In this document: positions 49,644 to 51,085 of the stretch, one piece after another | Position numbering within the stretch: the stretch's first letter is position 1 | How the letters are laid out: the number at the start of each line of letters is the position of its first letter | Assembly: GCF_018614075.1 (NCBI RefSeq) | Contig: NZ_JAGGOZ010000042.1 | Coordinates: forward strand, 85,900 to 136,984 | Origin: Streptomyces sp. ISL-94 | GTDB lineage: Bacteria; Actinomycetota; Actinomycetes; Streptomycetales; Streptomycetaceae | Direction: 5' to 3' | Length of the DNA: 51,085 nt | Notes under the pieces: model-generated | The model's database searches: none | Seen by the model: the letters and a program-made list of their open reading frames with translations, nothing else | What the model was told of the DNA's origin: nothing | Position numbers and translations under genes: made by a program

Positions 49644-51085
49644 CCGACCCCAACAGGCCGTCCCTCGCCACTGCCTTCCTCGATCCCTTGCCCCTCCTCG
49701 CGATCGTCGCGCCAATGTTCGCCGCCGCCGTGCTGCTGATCGGATGGCTCATCCGGCGAGGCCGGAGCCGTGCGGACGGCAGCCAGCCCGGTACTGCCGC
49801 GATCAAGGTCGCGGGCCTGGCAGCAGTCGGCTGTACCGCCTACAGCGCTGACACGAGCTGGCGCTTCGCCGCTGACTACCTGGACATGGGCAGCACCGTC
49901 GAGCGCGTCTTCATGTTCGCCACCGCCGAGCTGGCCCTGTTCGCCACCGCGTTGATGGCACGCCAGAACCTCAACGGGCCCGCACGCGCGCCGGGCGTGC
50001 CCGGCGTTCTGGTGTGGGTGATCACCGGAGTGCAGATCATCCCCGCTTACGCCGAGTTCGGGTTCGTCGGCGGCACCGTTCGCGCCTTCGTGGGCCCGGT
50101 CATGGCAGCGATGCTGTGGCACCTGGCCATGGGCATCGAACTGCGCCATCGCAGCGCCGAGGCCGCCTCGCGCAGCCTGGCCGCAGTCCTTGTCCGGCAG
50201 GCACGCGAACGCCTGCTGGCCCGGTCGGGCATCGCCGACCAGCACGCGGATGCCGCCCGGATCATCAGGGAGCGGGCGCTGAGCGAAGCGGTCGCCCTGA
50301 TCCTCCGCGCCGAGGCGATGACCGACCGGCAGCGCGGCAAGCGAAGCGGGCGACGCCTGGCCGATCGTCTGCACCAGGCCCTGGAGCGGGCCGACGTCGA
50401 CGGTGATCCGCTCCAGGACGAGTTGCTGCTGCGCAAGCTCGCCACCCGCAAACAGGCCCTCGGCCTCGCCTCCCTCACCCTGCCACCACGCTGGCACACC
50501 CCCGCCTCGTACTCCGCCCGCGAGGTAGGAACCAGCCGCCCGCCCGTCGCTTCCTCGGAGGGGTGGAAGGCGATGCGCCGCCCGCACCCGTCGCATCCGT
50601 CGGATGCGGACAGCGAAGACGCCCACCGGGCAGCCCGCCCGGAACCAGCACAACGGGCAGCGGACATGGCCCGCCCGCACCCGTCAGAGCCGGGCGGGGA
50701 CCAGCCGCCCCCGACGGCCCGCCCGAAACCTGCCCGCCTGGCTCCAGGAACACCCCCGCGGGCGGAACCTGGAACCCGCCCGCCCGAGGGCAGCCCGCCG
50801 CCCACGGGCGACACCCCTGACAGAGCCGCGGGCAGGCGCGGGCGAGAACGGGCGGCCCGGAAGAAGCAGGAGGACCGCAAACCCCGCGCCACCGAAGAGG
50901 CCATCCTCGACTTCACCCGCCGCCTGTACGAGGAAACCGGAAGTGTCTCCCGCGATCGGGTGGAGAACTCCCTACGCGTCGCTGGCTACACCGTCGCTAG
51001 CGACGACGTCGGACGGATCGTCCGCGAGTTCAAGAACCAGCCCGAGACCCCTTTCAGGGCCGCGCTAACGGCGTGGTGCACGACT
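49640..51085 (+). CDS. Multi-span membrane protein, DUF2637/SpdB-like (partial)
   Basis: A long frame with no stop up to the window edge (at least 482 codons). The N-terminal ~165 residues contain four hydrophobic spans (LLAIVAPMFAAAVLLIGWLI; IKVAGLAAVGCTAYSA; RVFMFATAELALFATALMA; GVLVWVITGVQIIPAYAEFG and on). This is the layout of DUF2637/SpdB-type spread proteins in Streptomyces elements. A cytoplasmic helical region follows, then a Pro/Arg-rich linker (about 285-405). A C-terminal helix-turn-helix-like segment starts ATEEAILDFTRRLYEETGSVSRDRVENSLRVAGY. The ATG overlaps the stop of the upstream gene. A role in intramycelial spread or in DNA transfer is inferred. Confidence 0.7.
   Translation, partial: MTDPNRPSLATAFLDPLPLLAIVAPMFAAAVLLIGWLIRRGRSRADGSQPGTAAIKVAGLAAVGCTAYSADTSWRFAADYLDMGSTVERVFMFATAELALFATALMARQNLNGPARAPGVPGVLVWVITGVQIIPAYAEFGFVGGTVRAFVGPVMAAMLWHLAMGIELRHRSAEAASRSLAAVLVRQARERLLARSGIADQHADAARIIRERALSEAVALILRAEAMTDRQRGKRSGRRLADRLHQALERADVDGDPLQDELLLRKLATRKQALGLASLTLPPRWHTPASYSAREVGTSRPPVASSEGWKAMRRPHPSHPSDADSEDAHRAARPEPAQRAADMARPHPSEPGGDQPPPTARPKPARLAPGTPPRAEPGTRPPEGSPPPTGDTPDRAAGRRGRERAARKKQEDRKPRATEEAILDFTRRLYEETGSVSRDRVENSLRVAGYTVASDDVGRIVREFKNQPETPFRAALTAWCTT

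Overview
The window is high-GC actinobacterial DNA and almost certainly Streptomyces. The evidence is codon-position GC bias, GTG/TTG starts, perfect GC-rich hairpin terminators, a dnaK-grpE-dnaJ-hspR operon and a clpB gene that both carry the HspR operator (HAIR), and the dcd/tRNA-Gly neighbourhood. It is a stretch of core chromosome (about 22.4-41.6 kb) with accessory DNA on both sides.

LEFT ISLAND (1-22.4 kb), at the 3' end of a tRNA-Gly(CCC) gene (22434-22504, minus strand). Copies of the tRNA 3' end lie at 9246, 11210 and 18500, and a degenerate relic of the flanking sequence lies near 13018. This is the signature of several integrative elements stacked at one tRNA and then decayed. Cargo: a hemolysin III-type membrane protein; a MerR-like regulator beside a 1-kb non-coding tract with 13 TACTGC hexamers; a cold-shock group (CspA, DEAD-box RNA helicase, CBS-domain protein, SCO5918-type protein); a ruined carbamoyltransferase followed by coupled SRPBCC and histidine-phosphatase genes; a truncated tyrosine integrase with two coupled micro-genes; an AAA ATPase with a near-perfect operator palindrome; a cysteinyl-tRNA synthetase-like protein lacking the catalytic signatures, coupled to a SixA-type phosphatase; a four-gene run including DUF5994; a chimeric IS3/IS30 wreck; and a nearly intact IS630 element interrupted by an intact IS110 element. 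The target-guide and donor-guide segments of the IS110 bridge RNA can be read directly.

CORE (22.4-41.6 kb): small zinc-ribbon protein, dcd, phosphoribosyltransferase, Yip1-like protein, large membrane Fe-S oxidoreductase, sugar transferase, dnaK-grpE-dnaJ-hspR, a secreted PKD protein, a LuxR-type regulator divergent from a two-gene unit (a secreted DSGWG-repeat peptide coupled to a Rieske-like protein without cluster ligands), a PPOX protein, clpB, a YbjN protein and a membrane mannosyltransferase.

RIGHT ISLAND (41.7 kb to the end): two different 3' halves of a class I aminotransferase gene, both cut at the same codon next to the PLP-lysine region and both abutting the same 30-bp att-like sequence. 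They bracket a Uma2 nuclease and a 697-aa unknown. Beyond the second half lies a large serine recombinase followed by replication and transfer-type genes: a winged-helix initiator-like protein with seven iterons inside its own coding sequence, a Zn-motif protein, and a multi-pass membrane protein that runs off the end. I read this as two elements inserted one after the other in the aminotransferase gene, the first carrying its own replacement 3' half.

All calls come from reading the sequence; no database search was run.
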